Made by a program: the position numbers and the translations under genes
Source: Gnetum montanum
Taxonomy: Eukaryota > Streptophyta > Gnetopsida > Gnetales > Gnetaceae
Length of the DNA: 60,000 nt
Direction: 5' to 3'
NCBI GenBank assembly: GCA_015680685.1
Contig: MNCI01030123.1
Coordinates: 266,918 to 326,917 of the forward strand
Part shown: one piece after another, positions 12,382 to 23,417 of the stretch
How positions within the stretch are numbered: the stretch's first letter is position 1
How the letters are laid out: every line of letters starts with the position of its first letter
Notes under the pieces: model-generated
Told to the model about the DNA's origin: nothing
Seen by the model: only the letters and a program-made list of their open reading frames with translations
Database searches by the model: none

Positions 12382-13191
12382 TGATGAGCAGCAAGGTACC
12401 CCTCCATCCAACCATACGAATCACAAGCATTCATGCATGATCCCGTTGAATTCTATGGACAGGACTAGTTGTGGCATCTAGATCGTTATGTCTTGATCGC
12501 AGTTCGTTTTGTCACATATGGTTTAGTCCAAAGTTGCATATGATAATTGATGTTGTTCAGCCTTATGCTACTCCTAATGATAATGAATAAATCAATTATT
12601 TAAAATAATTAACAATGGAAAGTAAAGTTTACAGTAGCCTATAGGTTATGAGTATCCATTCTCAGCTTACTGTACATGTCCTGAACCCACGTATCGACTA
12701 CTAAGATTACCAAGTGAATATGTGTTTATGCCTAAAATTGGTCATGCTCATTTTGCCAATTCATTAATATGCATAGAAATGTAAATATTACCTAAGTACA
12801 TGAAAAGTAAATTGCATGGAAAGTAAATCTAATCTAAGTCAAAGTGCTGCAATGAATAAGAATCAATCTCAATCTTTATTGTCATTCATGGAATGTGTCC
12901 AGGTACATTGCCACTCAAATAAGACTCCATACAACTAACTTAGATCCACTTTGCAGGCACCCACTGACTATTTTGTAAGATTATGGAATAAAACTACAAG
13001 AGTTTAGCTACTCTATTGATAAAACTATGAAAAAATAATACCCAAGCCATTTTTCCAAGCACTATATTTATAGGCCAACACACATGCCACGATATTAGAT
13101 ATTTGACATTGCTTCTGGGCCTTGATATCGAGTATTCGATATTGAGGCTATGATATCGGGTATTCGATGCCAGGAAAATCATGATTGATCA
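12382..13191 (-). repeat. 5' LTR of element D (minus orientation)
   Basis: On the minus strand it starts TGATCAATCATG and ends CTCATCA next to the primer-binding site. The TATA region is the complement of CTATATTTATA (13062-13072). Upstream of it are ATATCGAATA and CGATATC words in both orientations (13092-13170). Confidence 0.75.
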
Positions 13192-13689
13192 CTTCTAAAT
13201 AATAAATCAAATATAGTAATAGGTCATCAAGCTAACATTGTTTATGATTAATCAAAAAATATGTTTAATTAAAGGTTTTCTAAATAAGGGTTTTTTTTAA
13301 ATTGACAAATTTTCTAAAATTTGCATTCCAAATTAAAAATAAAATTGATTGTGTATAATTTTTTTGATCAAAACCAAAAATCTAATCAAGGGTTATAAAC
13401 CATTCAAAAATTTTCTAGAACTTTTGGGTAATCATAATCTTGAATTTTCCTATGATTATAGATGTTGCCAAAAAAAATACCTAAAGCTAGAGGACCTTCA
13501 CAATCAAGAGAGAAGAGGTGTAAAGGAAGAGGAAGAGGAAGAGGTGTATAAGAAACTCCTCCTATGGAGTAAGAGACATAGTCATACTTAATTCATTAGC
13601 CTACATTTGCAATAGGATAATTTGTATAGATAAAAGTTGATGCATCATCAACTCTAGAGTAAGGACAATGTCTTACACTCTTCAATGAG
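13192..13689 (+). other. Element E spacer upstream of ORF3
   Basis: AT-rich, with no supported gene. An ORF at 13349-13591 ends in a glutamate run encoded by a GAGGAA purine tract and is probably chance. A 17-base near-palindrome, GTTGATGCATCATCAAC, lies at 13636-13652. Confidence 0.4.
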
Positions 13690-14323
13690 TGTCTACAAGC
13701 CATCTAAGAAAAATCTATTATGTCCACTATGATAGTGAAACTTAACTTTGGGTCATTCATGAAGTTTGCACTTGTAGAGGCTTATGAATGACTTAAACCT
13801 TCATCACTCTAGCCCACCATCTCAAGTAATGGTGAATGGTATTTGGGGGAAGTCCATCAATTTTGGTAAGATAAACAAGATGATGCATCCATAAAGATTG
13901 AGGAAGTAACTGTGTCATATTCAATTGAAGTAATTGCCAGGGCACTAAACCTACCAAATGTCAAAGCCAACATTTCTAAAATCTCCACACAGTCTAACAT
14001 AAATGTATGAAACTTATGGTTGTAGAGCACATATGAAACTACAAAAAAGGAGTATCACGAATAATCCACTAGAGAGAAGATTTACTTCATGATTGGAAGA
14101 TATCATATTATTCAAATCAAGAGACTTAACAAAATTTCCACCTATGCTACTAGAGAAAGTAGTATCTTAATGGCAAAATTCCAAGTCAATATAGCTCATC
14201 TATCATTTCTAGAAATTCATAGAAGGTTTGAAAAGAATAAGACATCAAAATCCACTCTTCCATTTCTTTATCTTATTAGAAAGTTGTGCATGCAAGCAAG
14301 AATTTTGGGCTACACAAATGATG
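13690..14323 (+). pseudogene. ORF3 of element E, N-terminal half (interrupted by element H)
   Basis: Translates to a series matching ORF3 of C: KLNFGSFMKF, YLGEVHQFW, KQDDASIKI, VSYSIEVIARALNLPN, then EKIYFMIGRYH and PFLYLIRKLCMQARILGYTNDV ending at about 14323. The reading is interrupted by stops, mostly TGA or TAG where R, W or Q occur in C. The protein continues at 17581 after the 3.26-kb insertion H. Its function is unknown. The conservation across A, C and E shows that this was once a real gene. Confidence 0.7.
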
Positions 14324-17300
14324 TGTAACATCCTCCTTCATACCCTTACGATGAAGAGCATTACGTGGGGTAACAATGGATACCAAAGGTTGGTCATGGC
14401 AATGTAATGAAATCATTTCATTCTAACGTAGTGAAAGGAAGTATGGTTAAGCCATGACCAAGAGGAAGAAGAGATTAAAAGACAATATAATGGAAACAAA
14501 TCATATCTTTTAATATTAAGATGAATATATATACAAGTAATTTAAATTATAAGCATCCACTAAAAGAAATCTTACATCAATGACATTTAAATTCCATAAT
14601 TATCTCATCCAAAACATCTTACATAAAGGAATAGGATAAGTTCTCATTCATAATCCATATAAGTCTACTATAAAAATCCAAGCATGTGAATCAAGTTAAT
14701 ATACATCTACTTATGAAATAGCAATTATAATTCCAAATAGCATATAATTCCATCATGTGTTATGAACATCGCCAAGGTACCACATGTACTCCATGCTCTT
14801 CCTAGTCCAAAATATCTAGACACAACACAAAAATATCAGCTACCGCTGAGTGAGTAATCTTGGCATCATCTTCTTGCCAAATTAAGGACAAGTCTCATGG
14901 GGGCTAGGTAGGACATGATAACTTGCAAAATAATTAATGCAAAGCATATCCAAACATACAACAACTACAACATGCCAAAATCCAATGCCATACAATTATT
15001 AATGCAAAGCATATCCAAATACAAAATCATCACAAACATTTGAGATCATCCATCAATAGGGAACTAAGAATTCACAAACATGCCAAACATCCAATGCCAC
15101 ACAATTATCCAACAAGAATGGGATTAATCCATTTGATCATTGTAATGGTCCAAAACCAACATCTATCCACTTCACCCATCAACTGAACAAGTAAGGAAGC
15201 TAGCACACACCACACTTAGTGTCAATATGTATCAAGTTGTCATGAATAATTTCCAGTTCCAAATTAATGTTTACAATAAAATATCAAATTACCATGGACA
15301 TGGATTTATTATTAGTCTTAATGAACCAAGGTGATCCCTTTGGATTTCCACCAAGGTTCCCAAACATGCTAGTGCTTGTGGTGTCCTTGTGGATACCCAC
15401 CTCTAGCATTCTAGAGGAACCATCCAAATTGGACCATTGAGCCATGGATCATCCTCTCTTTCTAGATGGGGTCTATAGCAAGAGCCACATTGGTGCACTA
15501 ATAGTGGGGTTCAATCATAAAAAAATCAACTCTAGGAAGCCTTATCTCCAACCAAACATAAAATTGACGCTAGCTCCATCATTTAAACACATACAAAATA
15601 ATCATTCAAAGATGGCAAATCGACATTGATGGTAAAGGGACTCAACACCATTTTTACATAAGCCAATAAAAGAACCATCAATCCAACATGTCATATCATA
15701 ATCCAAATCCCAACAAGTTGACGTGTTCTACAACAATTCCAAGATCAATAATCTAGCATGTCCCAACAAATCCAATGATTCAAGAATCCAAAAAAATCCA
15801 ATCAACAAAGGTTCTAAGACAAATGAAAGATATCCAGATCCTCCAACATTTGAACACCCATTCACAAGACCAAGCTCAACAAAATACATGTCCCAAATGT
15901 CCAAAGATTCATAATCAATTAAAAGTCATATCATTTCAACAATATATAGGGGGTAATACCCAACAACAACTTCAAAAGAGATATAGTAATGCTAAGGATT
16001 AAAATTAGAAAATGATACACATCTCCCAACAACCTTACTAGAATGCAACATCTCAAAACTATAATTTACTAGATAATAGGCAAATTGAATAGCCATAAAT
16101 GAAAATTTCATAAGTTACACATCCCTATGAATTGTCTCATAATTAATGACTCATCTAAAAGCTAATATCAATACTTAGGTATGGTAAAAATATTTAAACA
16201 CTTATAGGGCCATAGTAATAGATATGAGTCCAACATTATAAGCAATTAGAAATAGAGATAGAATGAGTGACTGATAATAAATCTCATATAACTCTATTAA
16301 ACGATCATCTTTTTAACTTCTTCCACTTTTTTTGAAAATATAACATCCACATATAACCATAATAAAATTTTTTGAAGAAATAACTCTACAGATATGAAGA
16401 TATTAATAGATGAATCTCTATATCAAATTTCTACATAAATTCAGACAAATTCATACAACCCCTAAAGATGGAACCGTAACTCTAACTAAACACACTAATT
16501 TCTAGTGCTTCTACTTGGATCTTGACACTATATATGTTGTAAGTATCATATTAAAATTTCCAAATCAGAGACCTAATCAAAATAGAGATGTATCCTTAAC
16601 TCTAGACCCTACTAAAATTACTATGATTCTAGACAACATTGGAAAATAACATGTATTGCTTTATCTATAATGAATTACTATCTAATCCCTTCAACAAAGT
16701 TGTAGATAATTTCTTAAGGAATCAAACAATAGATAGATAGAAACTATATTCTAAATACAAAGAGAGATATGGGCATTTTACTGAGCCCTATGAGAATCAT
16801 CCTAAACCCTCAAAAGGCAAAGTTCATAGGAAGTACTTTAAATCAGGAAAAATCAACAAATCCAATAATGAAAATTCATATTTAGAACATGGTAGTAATA
16901 TCCATCTCAAATATGATAGATCTACAAGATTTTCAATCAATTAAATCAAAACCCAATCCCAATCTATGCAAAACCTGGTGAACTAAAACAACCATGAAAA
17001 GAGGACCAAGATTACTCACTTGGAATGTTGCTAGCTTATGTTACTTAAATTCTTCCCATGTGCTTCCTAGACTAGCAAGCTCCTCACACTCCTCTAACCT
17101 AGTAGCCCTCCAATCCAAGAGCTAAGAGGTCAAGAATAAGTTGGGTTAAGGGAGAATGTGGTACTTAAAGGCTTCTTCCCTAATCCATCTACCCCCAACC
17201 CATGTGAGCTAGCTACTATCTCTCATCTACCTCCAAGACCCATGTGACTCATCTACCTTTCTCCCCTTTAATTTAAGTAATAACCAAGTTAAAATTAAAA

Positions 17301-17580
17301 TTAAAAATTATATAGATAAATCACATGTCATGCCATCATAGCCATATCATGCCCATGCCATGGCCTTCATGAGAACCTCCTCCAACTCATTCACCTGATT
17401 AGGGCACACCAATGATAGGTAAAAACCATTAATCATGCATAATGGTAAAAATAAGTAAACATGAGTAATAAAAACTAATCATTTGCTAAGCAAAATTAAT
17501 TATGCATATGAAAATTAATATTAATATTATTAATCATCCTCAATCACTCTACAACCTTTACTAAAATACAAGTTGTTACA
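14324..17580. mobile_element. Element H: 3.26-kb LTR-like insertion in ORF3 of element E
   Basis: It begins TGTAACA and ends TGTTACA, LTR-type TG...CA ends in a 7-bp imperfect inverted pair. The flanks are TGATG (14319-14323) and TGATT (17581-17585), a near-perfect 5-bp duplication. Joining the flanks restores collinearity with ORF3 of C, which confirms the borders. No gag, pol or long ORF is visible, so it is a solo long LTR or a large non-autonomous element. Inside are a direct repeat of ATTAATGCAAAGCATATCC (14933 and 14998) and a perfect 15-base inverted pair, AGTGAGTAATCTTGG (14849-14863) and its complement (17006-17020). Confidence 0.65.
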
Positions 17581-19516
17581 TGATTTTTCCAAAAAGCCCA
17601 AAATGCTTCATACATAGAAATCTCTAAGCTAGTGTCACCTAAGAAGGATCTAGTAAAAAAACTAGTAAGCACTAAAGTTGTAGCAAGGTCAACACTAGTA
17701 GTAAATATTCTAGTCATAGGGATAGAACACGTAGGATTCATTAGGTCAATCCTAGCCATAGAACAAGCAAGATCGAGTGCTTCATCCACACAACAACCTG
17801 ACTATAGGCCTTCCATGAGTTAGTTACAATGAATTGCTGAAATAATCAATTGGGACAATAGGGAATTCTCAAGCATGTACCAAGTAAGGGATAATCCAAG
17901 TAAACCTGTAGTATCCATAGGATCTAATAGTGATCAAATATCTTTGTAGGTAGAAGAGGATGATGATTCAGTATAATAGATCTCTAGGAAATCTACATCA
18001 TTTCAAGTAATATTAGAAATTAGTGAAGGAGCCACTATAGTAGTGATAGAATACCAATATGTAGTAAGAGTAGAAAAAGTAATAGCTAATCATATCAAAG
18101 AGTCATTTAATGTTTTCATTGTGTCATTAGCAAATATTTTTAGAGCCAAAGATGTACAAACATTAGCTAGAACATTAAGAAAAGAAATACTATTCCTTGC
18201 TAAACATGATGATGCATTAGAGAGACTGGTGCAAATATGACAAGTTATGTAGAATATTTTTGATATCACTAGTAATATCATTATAGAATTGTTAGAGTTG
18301 ATGTCTACTAAAGGAAAATTAGTCATGGGAGACATAAGTATGCAACATGTAGAAAATGAAGTGCAAAGGCTATAGGAAAAATTAGCCACATTACGAGTTG
18401 AGAGGCAAAACCCTACATGCCACATTGCATCAGATTAGTTAGCATAATTTAGAGATGAGCAAGAGAATAAATTGATGACTAAGAAAAAATAGATGAAGAT
18501 GGATAAAGAGAAAATATTATGGAATGCTTTAGTAGCATATGATTAAATGTATGCTCATGCTAACTCTATGGCTACATTAGAAGAGGAGAATAAGAAAATT
18601 ACTACCAAAAACTTAAGGTTGATAGACATTGAAAAAAAAAAACAGATCCTTGAGAAAAGTATCCATCAAATGAAAGAGTAATTTGCTAGAGTCAACCTAG
18701 ATATGAGATAATTGATCCATGAGAATAAGACCCTATCAGTGGAAGAAGTAGAAATAGTTAGATAAAAATCCACCATTGAACTTAGTAAGTGGTAGATTAA
18801 GGCCAAGAAACATGAAAGGCTCAAAGAGCACTTCAGAGATCAAGTGGGCATATATAAGTAAATCAATAAGAAGAGAATATAGATGACTAAAGCTAAGATT
18901 ATCTCCATTATGTATCAAACGTCTTATTAACAATCCATCTTGGATAGTCTTGTCCTTGTCCACCAAGCAAAGCTGAAGAATAGGGACTTGCAGATAAAAG
19001 ATTTAACAAAATACATGGGGTTAACAAATCTAAGCTACAATAACTTGGCCATGTTGACTGTATGTAGGCTAAGAGTAGAACTAGAGTAACAAGTAGTTAC
19101 TATGTATTTCATGTATAAAAAAGAGTTTGCAAACTAAAAAGATGCATAACAAAAAATTTACATCGTAAGCTCTAAACTTTAAGTAGTCAAATCAAGTTAT
19201 TAAAACCAAAAATATGTTGTAGTAAATGTGGCCAAAAAATTACTAATTATCGAGAATTGTAGAAGATGACCAAAGCCTTTAAGGTAGAAAGAACATAGTT
19301 TGCAGTGTGGTACGTCAAGGCTAATATAATGTTTCCATAATTACCATGTCCCTATGAGGTACTAGTACTTGCAAATATGCTGAATTAGCATGGACAATGC
19401 ATGATCCTAGAACTAAAGAGGAAAACCTAAGAGCATTGCTGAATAAGTACTAATTCAAAAAACTAGACAACAAAAGGAAAAAGCTAATGGAAGAGCCATT
19501 GCCACTAGGAACATGA
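17581..19516 (+). pseudogene. ORF3 of element E, coiled-coil half
   Basis: Resumes ORF3 after H: SPKKDLVKKLVSTKV (17632) parallels PPKKDQLEKPMGTKKA of C. A long charged region follows. Segments such as VVRVEKVIANHIKESFNVFIV (18063) pair with VRAIKVITDHIKESLNILVV of C (56938 on), and ENKTLSVEEV-like and KERLKEHFRDQVGIY-like pieces fall near 18720-18860. The C-terminal signature FAVWYVKANIMFP lies near 19300. Stops are frequent. The heptad-like composition predicts a coiled coil, hence an oligomeric or scaffold protein (inference). Confidence 0.65.
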
Positions 19517-19737
19517 AAATACTGCATCAAATTCTATTTTATTTCATTTTGTTTTGTTTTTTCATGTGTTAATCATGCACTACATGATAATTTTGTAACT
19601 CCACTAGAACGAAGATACAACATTCATAGTTAGAGGTAGTCATGTATATATATCATGTTGTTAAGTCCATGAAATCCTATAAGTTTATGATGAACTCTAT
19701 CTTCCTTTTATTTGAACTTGAAGACAAGTTTTCAATT

Positions 19738-19750
19738 AGTCATGACGATA
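19738..19750 (+). other. Polypurine tract of element E
   Basis: AGTCATGACGATA abuts the LTR start TGATGAAAC. It is the decayed equivalent of the tracts in A and C. Confidence 0.45.
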
Positions 19751-20598
19751 TGATGAAACACTTTTTGACAATAATAATAATTTTGTAGATGCGATATAAT
19801 GGCCTAACATATGACATAGTGGGTCATGATCATGCTTACAAATAGGAGCCTGCAATCATATCAAAAATAGTTTTTGACCAATACTTAGCGAAATTCTTGT
19901 AATTTTTTTTTGTAAAGTCAGAGTTAGTTATGAATGCCAACAGTGCAATGATTAACAATTGTATGATATCTTTATTCAAGTGGATTGTTCTTGGACACAA
20001 TTCATGAATGATAATAAAGAAAAAGATTATTCTTCATCATTGCAGCATATCACATAAAATAGATTTACTTTTCTACATTGTTTACTTTTATTATGTCATT
20101 TATATTTCCTAAGTTATTTAATATTACAATGTTCATTAGTAAGGTAAAATGAGCATGACTAGTTTCAAGTGTAGAGTGTAATTGTTTAGTAACCTAGTAG
20201 TGACTTTGCTTGATTTGCTTAATAGTAATGTTACTTGGTAATCTTAGTAACAATTACATTAGCCTAGGACATGTATAGAAAACTGGGAATGGATACTTAT
20301 CACTAATAGGCTAAAATAGTTTTATGTTTCCATTATATTTAGAGATAGATTTTACATTCATTTTTACATGTTTACACTTAACACATTTAAGAGCTAGCAA
20401 CATCATTTAATCATATACCTCACTAAGAGTTAAACCATATGTTTGCACCTCGCTAACTCTAAGTGGGAAGATAACAATCACAAATTTTCTATCAACTCAC
20501 TAGCATACTTATATTGTCCATCCATAGATTACAAGTTGGTAGTACATGAACACCTGTGACTTGTATGGTTGAGTCTTGAAATTCTCTACCACTCATTA
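19751..20598 (+). repeat. 3' LTR of element E
   Basis: 848 bp from TGATGAAAC to TCATTA. The second half is collinear with the LTRs of A, B and C (the block around AAGTGGGAAGATAACAATCACA near 20461, and GACTTGTATGGTTGAG near 20557). I see no clear TATAAAT at the usual place, which suggests decay or a divergent promoter. Confidence 0.7.
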
Positions 20599-20994
20599 GT
20601 AGATAAGTGAAAGCCTAGCCTCTTTGAGCAATTGCACCCAGGCTTGAACTTAAGAAACAAGCATCTTACCATCGCTCCAAATGATAGTCCTTAAAAAAAT
20701 AAAAAGTCAAAATACTAAAAATATTAACATATTAAAAATAAAATATAAAAAAAGGAAAATAAAATATTAAAATATGTTAGAAGAAAAGGAAACTAAAAGG
20801 GAATCACAAAGCACATAGCTCAAACCATACATGCTTAGTTAATAAAAAAGAAAGGTTAATAAAGCACAAGACATAAGGTAGTAAATAGGGCATCAAGGGT
20901 TCAAATCTTAAACATATCGAGAGTAAGGGATATCTAAGGTAGGGTTGTTACATGCAAAATGTCATGTCTAGTTAGATTTCAACAATGGCTAAAT
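20599..20994. other. Unclassified AT-rich segment
   Basis: No gene. Two short stretches resemble a polymerase III B box: GTTCAAGCC (minus strand, near 20640) and GGGTTCAAATC (plus strand, near 20907). They are not enough to call a tRNA or SINE. Confidence 0.3.
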
Positions 20995-22300
20995 CGGCAA
21001 CATTATCATCATTGTCGTCATTCTAGCCTTGTCCCAACAAAATGGGGTCAACTACATATTTTTTTTGTCATTTACCTATTAAAAAGCTAGATCTTTGTTT
21101 ATTTGCCAACATTATGTTGTCACTAAATAATTTTTGCTTGCTATGAACCTATCCTTGCATTAAAATCTCCATAAATAAACACTGAGCTTTTTGCTAAAAA
21201 ATCTACAATATCTCTACCTAAGAACTAAAAAGGATGATCACAAGATAGCTTTATAGAATCATACAATGCAACATGTTTAGGGGGGAAATAACAAATGGCA
21301 AGGAGAGCATAACCCTATTAACATAATATTTTTAGCTAAACAAATTATTTTTGATCATCAATTTTTTTCTAAAAGCATGCAATTTTCAAGAGATTTTCTC
21401 ACTAACATTGCAATGCCACCACAAGGTCTACCTCTTCACCTACTCTTGTGTTTCGTGAAACAAATTTAATGAATCCATGAACTACAAAATCTATAGAACC
21501 AACATGTTCCCAAGTTTCAATCAAACAAAAAGCATCAAAGCTATCAAATAAACTAATGCTATTTATTGAAATAACTTTGGTTGCAATTCCACTTTCTATA
21601 TTAAGAAATCCACACCTTAAAGGCTTATATGATTTTTGAATAATTTTTGGAATACTGGTTATTTGTACTTACTACCATGTTGCTAGCATTTAGATATGTT
21701 ACAATACCCTTTTCACAAGCTACCTTAAGCTTTTTCCATTGTTTAGCCCTTTTTATAAGCTCCTTTCAAGTAAGATCCTTATTTATCCAAACTCTTTTCC
21801 CATTCTCATTTTCCTTCAAGTGGCTCTAGTGTTTTCAAACATGCTCTTTATCTTCTATGTCATAAAACTTAATGATTATATGCTAGGACTTTTCATGTTG
21901 TTCACCTAGTGCTGTAAAAACTTTAGCAATGTTTGGAGACGTGATAAGCATATCATCTATAAAATTTCAACTTCCTTAACCAAAGCTTGATCTGTTTACA
22001 CTATATCTAGGATACTTATAAATTGGAAATTATTTTCTTTGTCATTTTTTTTATCATGTTCTTTTAAAGCTTCTACAATTGTAGATCTCATCTCCGTGTC
22101 TATTCATTCAAGTTTAGATTCATTTTTATTTTCCTCCATCTTGGCTTCAAGTTCTACTAATTTTAGCAAAATCTATTCATTATCCTTTGGAGTAGCATTA
22201 ATCTTCTTTTTTCCCTCAATCTTCTCTTTGAGTAGCAAAATCCTCAATGTTGAAACCCTCACTACCTTAAATTAATGCTAAAAGCAAATTTTTTTAAAGT
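20995..22300 (-). mobile_element. LINE remnants (endonuclease and 3' tail), minus strand
   Basis: On the minus strand, 21650-21090 gives pieces of an APE-type endonuclease: FDAFCLIETWEHVGSIDFVVHGF, CGGIAMLVRKSL (shifted frame) and FIYGDFNARIG, the conserved GDFNA motif. Upstream (22275-21700) a coiled-coil and basic stretch resembles a LINE ORF1. At the left end (about 21000-21055) the minus strand reads GTTGACCCCATTTTGTTGGG, then ACAAGGCT and an (ATG)-like tail, resembling the 3' ends of plant RTE-type LINEs. RT is missing between them, so this is either one deleted element or two fragments. Confidence 0.5.
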
Positions 22301-22670
22301 AGTAATCATGCTTAAGCTTAAAGCTAAGCCTTATGCCTTGATAAATCATCCCCTTGTCATAGCTCCAAATTTCTAAGAGTTAAAAAAAATATTTTCTAAA
22401 AGAAATTCTGAATACTTTTCCAAAATTCATAATCTTTCCGTGAAAGAAATTTTGAATTAAGAGCATACAAATAAGATCCCTACCGGCATAAGCGGGCATG
22501 GAGGACAAAATGAAATACAATACAATATGAGAGCACAGCACTACTAGTACTAGGGAAGGCAATGCCCATGTGCCCTTGAGCTTGATGTTGCTTTGCTAAA
22601 GGTAAAGCCTCAAGGCTAAATAAAGGCTACCCTTAAATTTCTTTTGTTGGTGCCTACGGATATGTCATAG
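22301..22670. other. Intergenic strip before the gene island
   Basis: No coding signal. This is the transition from the AT-rich LINE remnant to the GC-richer gene region. Confidence 0.4.
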
Positions 22671-22674
22671 GTAG

Positions 22675-22733
22675 TATATACTCGTTGAGCAAGGCTGCCT
22701 GCCTGCCTGCCAAAGCTAGGGTTTTTATGGGCT
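22675..22733 (+). promoter_or_regulatory. Promoter/leader elements: TATA, telo-box and site II
   Basis: TATATA at 22675-22680, a GCCT run (GCCTGCCTGCCTGCC) at 22697-22711, TAGGGTTT (telo-box, complement AAACCCTA) at 22717-22724 and TGGGCT (site II, TGGGCY) at 22728-22733. In plants a telo-box together with site II is characteristic of ribosomal-protein and ribosome-biogenesis genes. Its position upstream of an RRP1-like gene fits that role. Confidence 0.5.
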
Positions 22734-23417
22734 CAAGCATTCTTCAATTGCAATTCATCCATGGTACTGTCTTCTTCAATTCCTGGTTGACGTCATACTA
22801 ATGTTCGTGTTTGCTTCACGTCTCTGCTGCGGCTGCCGCTACTGCTATTAAAGTCGGTTTGCGGGGTTAATTTTGCTTTCTTTCTTTCACTGTTTCGTTT
22901 TTTCATCGTTTCCTTTTCTCTGGCTAAGTCTAGGGCGCGATCTGCTGTCGAAAACTTGGGTCGTTCGTTCGCTCCGGCGTTTTGTCATATCCCCGATGCT
23001 GTTCGCTGCAAGATTCTGAATGTTCTATGGTTACCCTGTGAAACGTCGGAGCAGTCAGTATTAGTTGTTGGTCGTTTTCGATTTCTGCAGCGCGGTCTCT
23101 GTTTTGTGATTGTATTCGACTTTTTGTGTTTGAAAACGGCGTATTATTATAAGAATGAGAACGGAGGAAGTCTGGTTTAGTTTTCTAACATAAGGACAGG
23201 GAAAGAATTTAGGATGAGCAAAGTTTGGTGCTGGGTCTGTTTCGTGTTCGTGTTGATGACATAGACATGGATCGTAATTGCGATGCTGACTTTGTTTCGT
23301 TTTAGTCTTACGATGTCATTGTATCTCTTTCGCAGTAAAATCTTCAAATCTTGGACTAATCAGGCGTATTGCGTTTGTGTGTTGGGTTGCTGCCTGTTCG
23401 AGTAGGTTTCCATAGGC
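22734..23417 (+). other. 5' leader region of the 526-residue gene, possibly with an intron
   Basis: GC-richer, CpG-containing sequence without a long ORF. A good 3' splice site (CTCTTTCGCAG, pyrimidines then CAG, ending at 23335) lies 82 bases before the ATG, so an intron in the 5' UTR is plausible. The donor is not clear. A 74-codon ORF at 22956-23180 is probably an untranslated or intronic reading frame. Confidence 0.4.
22788..22795 (+). promoter_or_regulatory. bZIP/TGA-type palindrome TGACGTCA
   Basis: Perfect 8-bp TGACGTCA, the recognition site of bZIP factors of the TGA/CREB class, inside the CpG-containing region between the promoter motifs and the CDS. It may be in the promoter or in a 5' UTR. 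Confidence 0.35.

Larger units (their letters stand above)
8082..13191 (-). mobile_element. Element D: non-autonomous gag-bearing Ty3/gypsy element
   Basis: Minus-strand element bounded by two related LTRs (8082-8935 and 12382-13191), with a primer-binding site next to the right LTR and gag on the minus strand. I find no protease, RT or integrase in its 3.4-kb interior, so it is a deletion derivative that would need pol from a relative such as A or B. The flanks are CTTTC (8077-8081) and CTTCT (13192-13196), possibly a decayed 5-bp duplication with two transitions. Confidence 0.75.

Noticed and set aside
13349-13591. 80-codon ORF with a glutamate run
   Set aside because: The run comes from a purine repeat in E's spacer; there is no conservation with A or C.
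20630-20930. Possible tRNA or SINE from B-box-like GTTCAAGCC and GGGTTCAAATC
   Set aside because: No A box at the proper distance and no cloverleaf or tail; the matches are too short.
22956-23180. 74-codon ORF upstream of the main gene
   Set aside because: No family resemblance; it lies in the probable 5' leader or intron. Kept as part of the leader region.
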